A stretch of 64,000 bases of DNA from Saccharicrinis sp963677345 (GTDB taxonomy: Bacteria; Bacteroidota; Bacteroidia; Bacteroidales; Marinilabiliaceae), in NCBI GenBank assembly GCA_963677345.2, contig CAXXLC010000021.1:62001-126000 (forward strand), in the 5' to 3' direction. A model generated the notes under the pieces. The model had not been told where the DNA came from and searched no databases. It saw nothing but the letters and a program-made list of their open reading frames with translations. Positions within the stretch are counted from its first letter, which is position 1. The number at the start of each line of letters is the position of its first letter. The position numbers and the translations under genes are program-made. Below are positions 8,217-17,998 of this stretch, in pieces.

Positions 8217-11200
8217 ATGAGGGGAATAACTATATACATACTACTACTTTTCAACTGTAATCTTTTTGCTAAGAACGGTCCCGATTTATGTTTTCAATAC
8301 ATTTCTAAAAAAGAAGGACTGATCAGCGCATACGTTAATACAATAGAAGAAGATTACAAAGGATTTATATGGATTGCATCAAAAGGAGGACTAAACCGGA
8401 TTATTGGAAAAACAGTAAAAAACTACTATTACACTATTAATGATACAACATCTATTCCTGGGAGTAATATTTGGGAAGTTTTTAATGATTCTGATAATAA
8501 CTTGTGGGTATCCGGTTATGATGGAGTTTCTATTTACAATGAAAAGTCGGATAATTTTACACCCATCGCATCTCAAAAAGATTTACATGGTTTAAAAGAA
8601 ACCGACGTAAAAATAATCAAGGAGGATCATAATAAAAGTATATATATGGCCTCTTCACACCGAATTTACACATACAACAATCACTCAAAAAGATTTAATG
8701 ATATAGTTTATATTCCCAACCAAACCATTCAAGATTTTATCATCACACCAGACAATCAGATCTGGGTGGCTACAGATCATTCGCCCGGGTTATTTATTTA
8801 TAATCTGAACAACACTTCTAACAAACTGGAGTTACAAAACTTCTTCGATGTTGATTTTGATTTTATTACCCATATCATTCAAAAAAAAAATACTATTTAT
8901 TTAGGCACTTCGCAAAAGGGAATATACAGCTATAACAAAAACAACAAAAGGGTTATTCATTACACAAACGACGCTCCCGATTCAAACAATATAGTTTTTC
9001 TCGGACTTGACAAGTCTGATAACATATGGTTATGTGATTATACGGGTCTTAAATATTTTGATGAAACCCGCGGTACTTTTTTCGGATACTATCCCAACGA
9101 ATCTTCCAATTCAATCAAGGCCAATGCAACAGGTATTTTTCAGGACAGCAAAGGGAACCATTGGGTATACCACTCTCCTGGCGGAGTAGGCCTGAGTACG
9201 ATACCCAAAGGATTCAACAATATTACTTCTGACACAAGCCAATACTTTCATACCTCAGGCTATGATTGCTCAAACTTTATACAGGATAAATATGGCAACC
9301 TATGGATTGGAAGCTACACCGGAACAATTGATGTTTTTGACAGGTACAGGGAAACAATACACCAATTTTCAACTGGAATGCATGGTTTAGAAAAAGGAAG
9401 TATCATGCACCTGGGTAAATCTGTTGATAATAACATATTAGTATGTATATACAACAAAGGTGTTTTTAAATACAATGAAGTCCGGCAACAATTCGAACCC
9501 TTTAACTTTAATACTAAAGACAAACTCTCCAATAAAGATATCAGATCAATTGTGATTGACAATGATGCATATTGGGTAGCTGTTCACGGAAAAGGAGTTG
9601 ATTACATACACAATGGTCATATAACCAACTTCAATTCACAAAACAGCAAACTGAGCAACCATTGGGTCAACCAGATTCTTTTAAGTAAAAAAGGCGATTT
9701 ATGGGTTGCAACCACCTGGGGCTTATACCTAATGAAAAAAGGAGATTCTGACTTTACTCCATTTTACAGTATTGATCAATCAAACAACGGATTAACAACC
9801 AACCATATCACCTGCCTTTTTGAAGACAGAGACAACAATATACAGGTTGGCACCGATAGGGGATTATTTACCTACAACGATAAAGAACAGATCTTTAAAC
9901 GTTACCTGGAGAACGAGTATATATGTGGCATTACAGATGATATCTATAACAATTTATGGATTACAACCACATCTCATTTAATTCAATTTAACCCAAAAAC
10001 AAAAACGCAATTCATTTATGATGACCACGACGGAATAAGCGTATCTGAATTTACACCCAAAGCTGTTTATTCAGACCCCGGTAATAGCGATATTTATTTT
10101 GGCGGTATTGACGGGGGAGTTTTCTTTAATCCCAAAAAATTATACTACAACCTCACCCCTCCTAACGTAGAATTTACCTATCTGAAACTTTTTAACAGAA
10201 CAATTAACCATCAGGAAAACCCCGAAATATTAGCTCATGCCATTTACACTACACCCCAAATAAATTTAAAATACGATCAAAATGTATTTACCATTGGTTT
10301 TGAATCAAATAATTTTATAAATCAAAGTAAAAATCAATTTAGCTACAAGCTTGAAGGTTTTGATGAAAATTGGAATTTCAACGGTTCAAAAAAAAGAAGT
10401 TACTTATACCAATATTGAACCTGGTAAATACACTTTTAAAGTAAAGAGTTGTAATAACGACAGAGTTTGGAATGATATCCCAAACAAAATTACAATCAAT
10501 ATAATTCCCCCATGGTATAAACGAACCATAACTCATTTCATCACCATATTATCTTTGTTTTTATTTATTTTAATTTTAATAAAAGTAAGAACACAACACC
10601 TTGAATTACAACAAACGATACTTCAACATGAGGTTAACAAGAAAACGAAAGAATTACAAGAAAGTAACCGTAAATTAAAAACTCAGGCTGAATACCTGAC
10701 TGATTTGAATAATCGCTTAGAGAAACGTCAGTATAAAATTGAAAAACAGAGTTCTGCAATAAAAAAACAATCTAAAGACCTGAAGATTGCCAATGAAAAT
10801 CTAAAAATTTTAAACGAGACTAAGAACCGATTATTTTCAATTATTTCACATGATTTAATCAGTCCTTTTCATTCAATATTAGGCCTAACAGAAATACTTA
10901 AAGATGAAAATAACTCATTGGATTCAGAAGAAATCAAATTAGTAACTCACAAAGTAAATTCTTCTGCGCAACGAGTATTTAATCTGCTACAAAATTTATT
11001 AATATGAACGAAGTCCCAAACAAATACAGTATTATTCGCCCCCCAACCCATTGACTTACGACATATAACAACAGAAACACTGGATGTATTGCAGGAAATT
11101 ATTAACGATAAGCAGGTAAAGTACAACATTCAAATATCCAACAACATAAAAGTAATGGCCGACCCCGATATGCTCTCTACTATCTTCCGAAACTTAATTA

Positions 11201-11496
11201 GTAATGCCGTAAAATTTTCGCCCACAGGAGGAGAAATCCATATTACCAGCGAAACTGTTGAAGACAAAGTCAGAATTGGCATTATAGATTCAGGCATCGG
11301 TATACCACAGCATATGATTTCTACAATATTCAGCAAAGAACAAAATATGTCAAGAGAAGGAACTTCCGGAGAAAGAGGTTCAGGCCTGGGATTACAAATA
11401 TGTAAAGATTTTGTAGAGAAGAACAGAGGTGAAATATGGACAGAAAGTAAAGAAAATAAAGGTTCTGCATTTTACTTTACTTTACCCTGCGCGTAA
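8217..11496 (+). pseudogene. Broken two-component sensor kinase (Reg_prop / Y_Y_Y / HisKA / HATPase)
   Basis: The start is best at ATG 8217 (signal peptide ending CNLFAKNG); an in-frame TTG at 8199 lacks a signal. The product has about a dozen beta-propeller repeats (IWIASKGGLNRI, NLWVSGYDG, LWVATTWGLY), a Y_Y_Y domain, one membrane helix (ITILSLFLFILILI), a coiled coil, HisKA with SIISHDLISPFHS and HATPase with NLISNAVKFSPTGG. Two lesions break it. An A8 run at 10388-10395 puts the frame off by one; removing one A restores SKKEVTYTNIEPGKYTF. An in-frame TGA at 11005-11007 replaces the tryptophan expected in the conserved NLLxW motif. No receiver or AraC domain follows, so it was a plain periplasmic-sensing kinase. 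Sequencing error at the A run is possible. Confidence 0.85.
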
Positions 11497-11649
11497 CAGA
11501 GCATCAAAAATTAGCGACCAAGGTTTTAAAAGCAGTACTCAGTAACCAGACCGAGTACTACAGACTATGCACTGCAGACAAAAGACCCCACCTGTGCTAC
11601 AATTTAGTAAATTGCAGCAAACAGATATACGACACAATATCATACCTTT
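11497..11649 (+). repeat. Degenerate heptamer words after the sensor kinase remnant
   Basis: After the stop codon, bases 11534-11582 can be read as 7-bp units (CAGTACT CAGTAAC and AGTACTA CAGACTA and similar). No gene is visible here. It resembles the heptamer tails found after other genes in the window. Confidence 0.5.
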
Positions 11650-12921
11650 CTACAAAGGCTTATACCCCAACGATTCAACCAGTTCCTTAGCCTTAGCAAC
11701 ATCAATATGATCCCCCTGAAGAGTCACTGATTTATCTGCAAGGTTAACTTCCGCTTTATCTATAAAGCTTAATTTTTCAAGATTGGTTTCAACATTTGCC
11801 TTGCAATGGTTGCAAGTCATACCATCTACTTTAATAGTTTTAACATCCATAATTGTATTATTTATATTAGCTGTTTTATAATCAACATTTTTCTTTGTAA
11901 ACAAATATCTCTGAACATATCCATTTATAATTAGTCCGGCCATCAAAGCCCCCGATGCAATTTGCAGCCAACCTATTCCTTCATTATGATGATGATGAAG
12001 ATGACTGTTGGCAATACTTGTAAACCATTCTACCGGCAATGCATAGTCTATAATCATCCCAAATAAAAGCGCACCTGCAACGATTGTTCCCAAATAAGAA
12101 AACAAAGCTTTCTTCCCCATAACTTTTCCTATCATAGTTATTGTTGCAGCATTTGTTGCAGGACCGGCCATTAACAAAACAAATGCAGCACCGGGACTAA
12201 TACCTTTTAATATTAATATCGCAGCTAAAGGAATTGTTCCTGTTGCACATATATATAATGGAATAGAAACCACTAAAATCAGTAACATTTGTAATATTGG
12301 AGGCAAATTAAGCAGCTCAAAGAAATTATTGGGGATAAGTGCAGATATAATTGCAGCCAGCACTAAACCAATTACCAGCCACTTTGATATATCCTGAATA
12401 AACTCTACAAACCCATATTGAAATACGTCCAGAATTTTTTGTTTTACAGTCTTTTTCTCAACACTAAGCGATTCCGAATCAGCAACAACAGCATCTTCTG
12501 CTGCAGTAATTTTATTGGTAATAACACCTCCGGTTACACCTGTTATCAATGCAGCTAAGGGCCGAATAATTGCAAAAGGAAGACCCAGCAATGAAAATGT
12601 GGCCAGAATTGAATCCACACCAGTTTGGGGCGTAGAAATTAAAAACGAAACCGTTCCACCTTTAGATGCACCATTCCGGTATAAAGCAGTTCCGGTAGGT
12701 ATTACACCGCACGAGCACAATGGCAGTGGAACGCCAAATAATGCAGCCGATAATGAAGACCTGAATGAGTTCTGACTAAAATACTTCTCAATTTTACTAC
12801 GTGGCATAAAAGCATGAAGCAATCCGGCAAAAAAGAAACCCAATAATAAATAGGGAGACATCTCCCCCAATATGTTAACAAAATCTATAAAAAATGATAG
12901 AACAAAATCTTTTACTTCCAT
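11650..12921 (-). CDS. SO_0444-family Cu/Zn efflux permease with C-terminal HMA domain
   Basis: A 423-residue permease of the YraQ/DUF318 type. It has two sets of membrane segments (roughly 5-30, 55-140 and 185-290), with the motif GVPLPLCSCGVIPTG in the first half and ATGTIPLAAILILKG in the second. A histidine cluster (HLHHHHNEG) follows. The last about 65 residues form an HMA domain with the metal-binding loop GMTCNHC. Such proteins export copper or zinc. The AraC-type regulator upstream on the same strand also begins with an HMA-like fold, which suggests metal-responsive control. Confidence 0.88.
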   Translation of the reverse strand: MEVKDFVLSFFIDFVNILGEMSPYLLLGFFFAGLLHAFMPRSKIEKYFSQNSFRSSLSAALFGVPLPLCSCGVIPTGTALYRNGASKGGTVSFLISTPQTGVDSILATFSLLGLPFAIIRPLAALITGVTGGVITNKITAAEDAVVADSESLSVEKKTVKQKILDVFQYGFVEFIQDISKWLVIGLVLAAIISALIPNNFFELLNLPPILQMLLILVVSIPLYICATGTIPLAAILILKGISPGAAFVLLMAGPATNAATITMIGKVMGKKALFSYLGTIVAGALLFGMIIDYALPVEWFTSIANSHLHHHHNEGIGWLQIASGALMAGLIINGYVQRYLFTKKNVDYKTANINNTIMDVKTIKVDGMTCNHCKANVETNLEKLSFIDKAEVNLADKSVTLQGDHIDVAKAKELVESLGYKPL

Positions 12922-13008
12922 AACTCTGTATTTTTATAATACAAATTTCGGAAGATTATCAGAGAACAGAGTTACAGGATTCTTGAAAATAATTATAACA
13001 TTTTGATA

Positions 13009-13578
13009 TCACACTTCATCCAGTGGCTTTCGCTCCTTATTTTTTAATACTCTAAACTGCGAAGGCGTTAACCCCGTATTCTTTTTAAACTGATTAGATA
13101 AATACTGCACACTACTATAACCCAACTGAAAGGCTATTTCCTTTAAGCTTAATTGATCATAAATCAACAACTCTTTAACTCTCTCAAGTTTTTGATTGAT
13201 GATATATTTTTCAATTGTTATCCCTGCAACAGACGAAAACAACTTACTTAAATAAGAATAGTCATACCCCAATTCTGCAGCTAAAAAATCGGAGAAGTTA
13301 TTTACATCAGGTATTTCTTTTTGATGATGAATGTTTTTAATAACCAGGGTTTTAATTCTATCAATAACCTGCCCTTTTTTATCATCAATTAATTCAAACC
13401 CATTTTCTTCAAGTAAATTTTTAACTTTCAAATGTGTATCCTCATCAATATCCAAAGTCAATCCAACCAATCCTAATTCAATATGTTCTATATCCAGACC
13501 TATCTTTTCAAACTCATCTTTGATAACTTTAATACAACGATTACACACCATATTTTTAATATGCAATACAAAGCCCAT
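13009..13578 (-). CDS. AraC-family regulator with HMA-like N-terminus
   Basis: A 189-residue protein. Residues 1-65 resemble a heavy-metal-associated fold with NMVCNRCIKV as the Cys-x2-Cys loop. Residues about 95-185 are an AraC DNA-binding domain with two helix-turn-helices (LKEIAFQLGYSSVQYLSNQF, then KNTGLTPSQFR). The gene lies 87 bp upstream of the Cu/Zn efflux permease on the same strand, so it is probably its activator and could sense the same metal directly. No separate ligand-binding domain is present. Confidence 0.85.
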   Translation of the reverse strand: MGFVLHIKNMVCNRCIKVIKDEFEKIGLDIEHIELGLVGLTLDIDEDTHLKVKNLLEENGFELIDDKKGQVIDRIKTLVIKNIHHQKEIPDVNNFSDFLAAELGYDYSYLSKLFSSVAGITIEKYIINQKLERVKELLIYDQLSLKEIAFQLGYSSVQYLSNQFKKNTGLTPSQFRVLKNKERKPLDEV

Positions 13579-13619
13579 ACCTTTATAATCTTTATGATCG
13601 TAATTAAAAAGCCGTTAAA

Positions 13620-15410
13620 TTACTTTGAAAGATTAAAAAAACTAACAGTTTGTCTTAAATTTTCTGCCTGCGATGCCATTTCTTCTGCTGTCGCTGCTAA
13701 TTCTTCACTTGCAGAAGCATTTTGCTGGGTAACACCATTTAACTGCTGAATGGCATTATTTACCTGCAAAGCACCACCATTCTGTTCCTGACTTGAAGCA
13801 GATATTTCCTGAACAAGAGACGAGGTGTTTTCAATTTTTGGCATCGTTGATTCCATAACATCCTCAACCTCCTTCGATATCTGAAAACTCATTTGTGTTA
13901 ATCCAATAATCTCATCAGCAGCAATCTTACTGTTTTCTGCTAACTTCCTAACCTCCTGGGCAACAACAGCAAAACCTTTACCATGCTCACCGGCACGGGC
14001 AGCTTCAACCGATGCATTTAAGGCCAGAATATTTGTTTGCATGGCAATAGAATTAATCACATTGATTTTTTCAGCAATATCAGCATTGGCCACTAAGGCT
14101 TTTTGCACTTTCTCAGCCACCTGTTTCATCATAATGTTTGCATCAGCAGAAACCGTTTTGGTTTGATTTGCATTGATGGTATTGTTTTCAATATTTGCAG
14201 TGATCTCTTCCATTGTAGAAGAAATCTCCTCCAAAGAACTGGCTTGTTCATTTGCTCCCTCCGACATTTGCTCTGATGTACCACTCATCTGGTTAGAGGC
14301 ACTTACGAAATTCTCCACACTTTCCTGAACTTCCGAAATAATGTCTTTTAACTTTTTTGACATACTAATAACCGACTGAAGAATACCTTTTTCATTTCCG
14401 TGAACATCAAGTTTAATATCAAGATTTCCGTTTGATATCTGATTTGCTATATCTGCAACCACAGCCGGCTCACCACCTAATATTGCATAAATATTTCTTA
14501 CAATAACAACACCCAATACGGTTGAAATTACAATACCGGCTATCATCAAAAACACCAAGGTATAAATGGCATTTCTGATAGAATTATCTGTATATTCCGT
14601 TAGCTCTTGAATTATTTCTGTTACAAGAGGTTCAATATTATGAACAGCATATCGAAGTTGCCCCATAATACCATCTTGTTCACTCAAACCAATAACCACA
14701 TCTTCATTTGTAACCTGATGAAATGTTTTTTGATAATTTTCAATCAAAAGCAACACTCTCTCCCTATTATTAGCTGAAAGACGAAAATCGGAGCGAATCA
14801 CCCCGAGTAACTTAGGTATTTCAGAATCAAACTCAGATACATATTTCAGGTCTTTTCTCAGCAAATAGTCCTTTTCATGCTTTCTTAAAGTCAATAAACC
14901 AACGCGTGCATTAGTATTTGCTTTCACCTGAATAAAAATATCATCCACCTGGTGTATTGCTTCACGCATTTGCCCAATAAGCCCCCAATCTTTAAATCCC
15001 TTATCCTTTATTTTTTCAGCAACCTTAATAAATTCAGATTCATACAAATTCACGAAGGTTTTAATAGAATCCAATTTACCAAGTATTTCATTTTTTGTTA
15101 AAAGGTCATCTGCTTTTAAATTCTCAATAATACGATCCAAAACAACCTTATCATCAGAAAATCCGGTTATATATTCACTGTTGCCTGTTTTATAAAATTC
15201 AGAATTAACGATATCTCTTGAAAGAAAATCTTTTTCATGTTTTCTGAGTTTTAAAACATTTATATCTATTTCTAATGCCTGTTCATGAATATAACCGAGA
15301 TCATTAACTTTAATCAGATTTTTATATGAAAAAAAACCTATTACAGATAATGATACTATCATTATTAACAATAACAAATATAATTTTTGCTTTACAGAAA
15401 GTGTTTTCAT
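13620..15410 (-). CDS. Methyl-accepting chemotaxis protein with HBM-type sensor domain
   Basis: A 596-residue receptor. Membrane helix 1 is at about 10-28, helix 2 at about 280-305. The periplasmic region between them carries two LRKHEKDFL/LRKHEKDYL repeats, as in helical bimodular (HBM) sensors. A HAMP domain follows, then the cytoplasmic signalling coiled coil with the conserved tip MQTNILALNASVEAARAGEH and GKGFAVVAQEVRKLAE. It would report a small-molecule ligand to CheA/CheW; no che genes are in the window. Convergent or unrelated to the AraC gene, 41 bp away on the same strand. Confidence 0.93.
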   Translation of the reverse strand: MKTLSVKQKLYLLLLIMIVSLSVIGFFSYKNLIKVNDLGYIHEQALEIDINVLKLRKHEKDFLSRDIVNSEFYKTGNSEYITGFSDDKVVLDRIIENLKADDLLTKNEILGKLDSIKTFVNLYESEFIKVAEKIKDKGFKDWGLIGQMREAIHQVDDIFIQVKANTNARVGLLTLRKHEKDYLLRKDLKYVSEFDSEIPKLLGVIRSDFRLSANNRERVLLLIENYQKTFHQVTNEDVVIGLSEQDGIMGQLRYAVHNIEPLVTEIIQELTEYTDNSIRNAIYTLVFLMIAGIVISTVLGVVIVRNIYAILGGEPAVVADIANQISNGNLDIKLDVHGNEKGILQSVISMSKKLKDIISEVQESVENFVSASNQMSGTSEQMSEGANEQASSLEEISSTMEEITANIENNTINANQTKTVSADANIMMKQVAEKVQKALVANADIAEKINVINSIAMQTNILALNASVEAARAGEHGKGFAVVAQEVRKLAENSKIAADEIIGLTQMSFQISKEVEDVMESTMPKIENTSSLVQEISASSQEQNGGALQVNNAIQQLNGVTQQNASASEELAATAEEMASQAENLRQTVSFFNLSK

Positions 15411-15836
15411 CAGGAGTATAAATTTTTAATTCAATCGGTTAACGAAAAAAGTAAATTGTTGTTTCATTTTTATTTCACACAGTACATTTGTTAACATTCA
15501 ATTAACACTGGGGTAATATTTAAGTTAATGAATCGACCAAACACTGCTTTTAGTCTAATTAAATTTATTAAAACAACATTTTATTATTAAATAAAAATCA
15601 ACTATCCCCATAGTATATCAGCACCAATTTTAAATTGTACGATATATCATACAATATCAATCCTACAAATTTGTAGAATGAATGTTTATAAATCCTACAT
15701 TTTTGTAAGAATAAAAAAAAATGACGAAGCACACATTTCTGATTTATCGCCTGTTATAGTGAATGGCATATTTATTATAAGAATATGACAGATTACTACA
15801 ATTGACGTCATTGTTTAAAATATAAAATTTAAAAAT
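15411..15836 (+). promoter_or_regulatory. Intergenic region with three dyads upstream of the molybdate operon
   Basis: No gene is seen. A 22-bp dyad at 15634-15655 (ATTGTACGATATATCATACA plus AT) is palindromic except for one mismatched pair. CTACAAATTTGTAG at 15663-15676 is a perfect 14-bp palindrome, and CTACATTTTTGTAA at 15695-15708 is a close variant. They lie 130-200 bp before the mop gene and are candidate binding sites for the ModE-like protein of the operon. The rest is AT-rich divergent promoter DNA. Confidence 0.55.
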
Positions 15837-16049
15837 ATGAGACTTAGCGCAAGAAATCAATTAAAAGGAGTTATCAAGTCTATTGAAGATGGCTTAATAA
15901 CCTCCAAAGTCATTATTGATTTGGGAGGAGGGAACGAAATCGTTTCTATAATTTCAAAACAAGCAATTAAAGAATTGGAGCTAAAACCGGGTAAAGATGC
16001 CTATGCTATTGTAAAATCGACTGAAGTACTTGTAGGTGTTGATGAGTAA
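15837..16049 (+). CDS. Molbindin (TOBE/Mop domain) molybdate-binding protein
   Basis: A 70-residue single Mop domain (MRLSARNQLKGVIKSIEDG at the start, then EIVSIISKQAIKELELKPG and AIVKSTEVLVGV). Molbindins assemble as hexamers that bind molybdate or tungstate in the cytosol and buffer or sense it. It is the first gene of the cluster, 40 bp before the ModE-like regulator. Length and motif agree with the family. Confidence 0.92.
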   Translation: MRLSARNQLKGVIKSIEDGLITSKVIIDLGGGNEIVSIISKQAIKELELKPGKDAYAIVKSTEVLVGVDE

Positions 16050-16089
16050 AGTATAAATTTGCAACAAAAAACACATATATTTTTATTGA

Positions 16090-16422
16090 ATGACTGAAGT
16101 TGAATTACACATACACATAAATAAAGACGGTAAACTATTAGTAACCCCTGAACGAATTAAGTTATTAAGATTAATCCATGAAACAGGCAGTTTACTTACC
16201 GCATCAAAACAAGTAGGCATTTCGTATAATAAGGCCTGGAAAATGATTGATGCAATGAATAAAGCGTCCGGTAATCCTATCGTGTCAAAACAAAGAGGAG
16301 GCAGCGGCGGCGGAGGTGCTGTTATTACTGATTTTGGAAAACTTATTCTAGAGGAATATGCAATCATGGAAAAGGTTGTGGCTGATTTTACCAAAAAATT
16401 CAACTCTGAAATAAATATGTAG
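16090..16422 (+). CDS. ModE-like winged helix-turn-helix regulator lacking a molybdate-binding domain
   Basis: A 110-residue protein equal to the N-terminal DNA-binding domain of ModE: the LysR-type HTH is ETGSLLTASKQVGISYNKAW, followed by the RGGSGGGGAVITDFGKLIL wing. The C-terminal di-Mop domain of E. coli ModE is absent; the separate molbindin gene just upstream could supply molybdate sensing (inference). It is likely to control this operon. Confidence 0.9.
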   Translation: MTEVELHIHINKDGKLLVTPERIKLLRLIHETGSLLTASKQVGISYNKAWKMIDAMNKASGNPIVSKQRGGSGGGGAVITDFGKLILEEYAIMEKVVADFTKKFNSEINM

Positions 16423-16490
16423 TTTTTTTTATAAATCGATATCTTTTTATAGATATCCATAAGTTCTAATCAGTTTATTAAAACTATTCA

Positions 16491-17288
16491 ATGAACAAAC
16501 ATATGAAACTAACATTTAAATTATTAAGCTATGCAACCTTAGTTGCCATAATAGCAGTAGCCTCATGCAAATATGCAGGCACATCAAAAAAAGAACAAAA
16601 AGACCAATCTATAATGGTTTTTTCGGCGGCAAGTTTAACCGACGTTTTAAGTGAACTTGCTGATTCTTTTGAAGTAAAATACCACGTAAAAGTTAAAACA
16701 AATATGGCATCAAGCGGTACTTTAGCCAGACAAATTGAACAAGGTGGAAAACCAGATGTATATATTTCTGCCAGTAAAAAATGGGCCGACTATGTGGATA
16801 GTCTTGGATATATTCAAAAAGGTTTTAAAGCAACTATTGCTAAAAACCAGCTGGTATTAATAGCACCCCAAAGTTCAACTACAGAAATTACATCCATTGA
16901 TAGCACCTTTGATTTTATTTCTTTACTAAAGGATGACCGCCTATCTATTGGAGATCCAAGTCATGTACCGGCCGGGAAATATGCGAAACAATCGCTGGAG
17001 TATTATGGCTGGTATAAACAACTAGAAGGCAAAACTCTCCCTGCAAAAGATGTACGTTCTGCATTAATGGTTGTTGAAATGGAAGAAGCTCCGGTTGGTA
17101 TTGTATATAAAACAGATGCATTAAAGTCTGCTAAAGTAAAAATACTAAATAGTTTTCCGGAAAAATCACACAAACCTATAATGTATGTTTCTGGAGTTAT
17201 AAATGACAAACAAATTGCAAAAGAATTCTTTGCCTACATACAGTCAGACGAAACAAAAGTAATCTGGAAAAAATACGGTTTTAATTAA
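16491..17288 (+). CDS. modA: Molybdate ABC transporter substrate-binding lipoprotein
   Basis: A 265-residue periplasmic binding protein. A signal peptide ends in a lipobox (AVASC, Cys26 region), so it is probably tethered to the membrane. The mature part has the ModA hallmarks VFSAASLTDVLSELA, NMASSGTLARQIEQGGKPDVYISA, GDPSHVPAGKYAKQSLEYYGW and VVEMEEAPVGIVYKTDA. It would capture molybdate or tungstate for the ModBC permease encoded next, 11 bp downstream. Confidence 0.95.
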   Translation: MNKHMKLTFKLLSYATLVAIIAVASCKYAGTSKKEQKDQSIMVFSAASLTDVLSELADSFEVKYHVKVKTNMASSGTLARQIEQGGKPDVYISASKKWADYVDSLGYIQKGFKATIAKNQLVLIAPQSSTTEITSIDSTFDFISLLKDDRLSIGDPSHVPAGKYAKQSLEYYGWYKQLEGKTLPAKDVRSALMVVEMEEAPVGIVYKTDALKSAKVKILNSFPEKSHKPIMYVSGVINDKQIAKEFFAYIQSDETKVIWKKYGFN

Positions 17289-17299
17289 TAAAATATAAA

Positions 17300-17998
17300 A
17301 TGACAGAAGTAGTTAACTTTAACGATACTGAGTTACAGGCCATCTTTTTATCCATAAAAGTTGCAGTATATTGTTCTCTTATATCCCTTCCATTAGCTTT
17401 ATGGGTTGGTTATAAAATGGCACGCTACGATTTTTACGGGAAATCAGTGATTGAGAGTATCATTCATTTACCATTGGTAATGCCTCCTGTTACAACAGGA
17501 TATCTATTACTTTTAATGCTCGGATCAAAAAGTTTTATTGGTCAGTGGCTTATGAATAACTTCGGTATAAAGTTGGCATTTACCTTTCATGCTGCAGTTA
17601 TTGCTTCTGTTTTTGTTTCTTTTCCATTAATTGTAAGATCTGTAAGAACTGCAATGGAAATGGTAGATACTGGTCTTGAAGAAGCCTCAAGAATCTTAGG
17701 TGCCGGCAGGGTAAAAACATTTTTTAAAATCACCGTACCCCTGGCTTTACCTGGAATTATCTCAGGTACTATATTAGCCTTTGCAAGATCTTTGGGGGAG
17801 TTTGGTGCAACCATAACTTTTGCCGGAAATATTGAAGGAGAAACACAGACTTTGCCTTTGGCTATTTATGCCTATATGCAGGTTCCCGGGAAAGAAAATC
17901 CTACTTTAAGACTTGTTATTGTTTCTATAGTTATTTCATTTGTAGCTATGACTCTTTCTGAATGGTATATTAAAAAGATTAAAAATGACAGAGGTTGA
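17300..17998 (+). CDS. modB: Molybdate ABC transporter permease
   Basis: A 232-residue inner-membrane permease with five hydrophobic segments. The EAA loop reads EEASRILGAGRVKTFFKITVP followed by LALPGIISGTILAFARSLGEFGAT, diagnostic of ModB. It overlaps modC by 14 bp, so the two are translationally coupled. It forms the homodimeric channel for molybdate. Confidence 0.95.
   Translation: MTEVVNFNDTELQAIFLSIKVAVYCSLISLPLALWVGYKMARYDFYGKSVIESIIHLPLVMPPVTTGYLLLLMLGSKSFIGQWLMNNFGIKLAFTFHAAVIASVFVSFPLIVRSVRTAMEMVDTGLEEASRILGAGRVKTFFKITVPLALPGIISGTILAFARSLGEFGATITFAGNIEGETQTLPLAIYAYMQVPGKENPTLRLVIVSIVISFVAMTLSEWYIKKIKNDRG

Noticed and set aside
11005..11007. Recoded TGA (Trp or Sec) in the sensor kinase
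   Set aside because: The gene also has a frameshift, and a genome-wide TGA reassignment is unlikely because intact genes here end in TGA; simple nonsense mutation is preferred.
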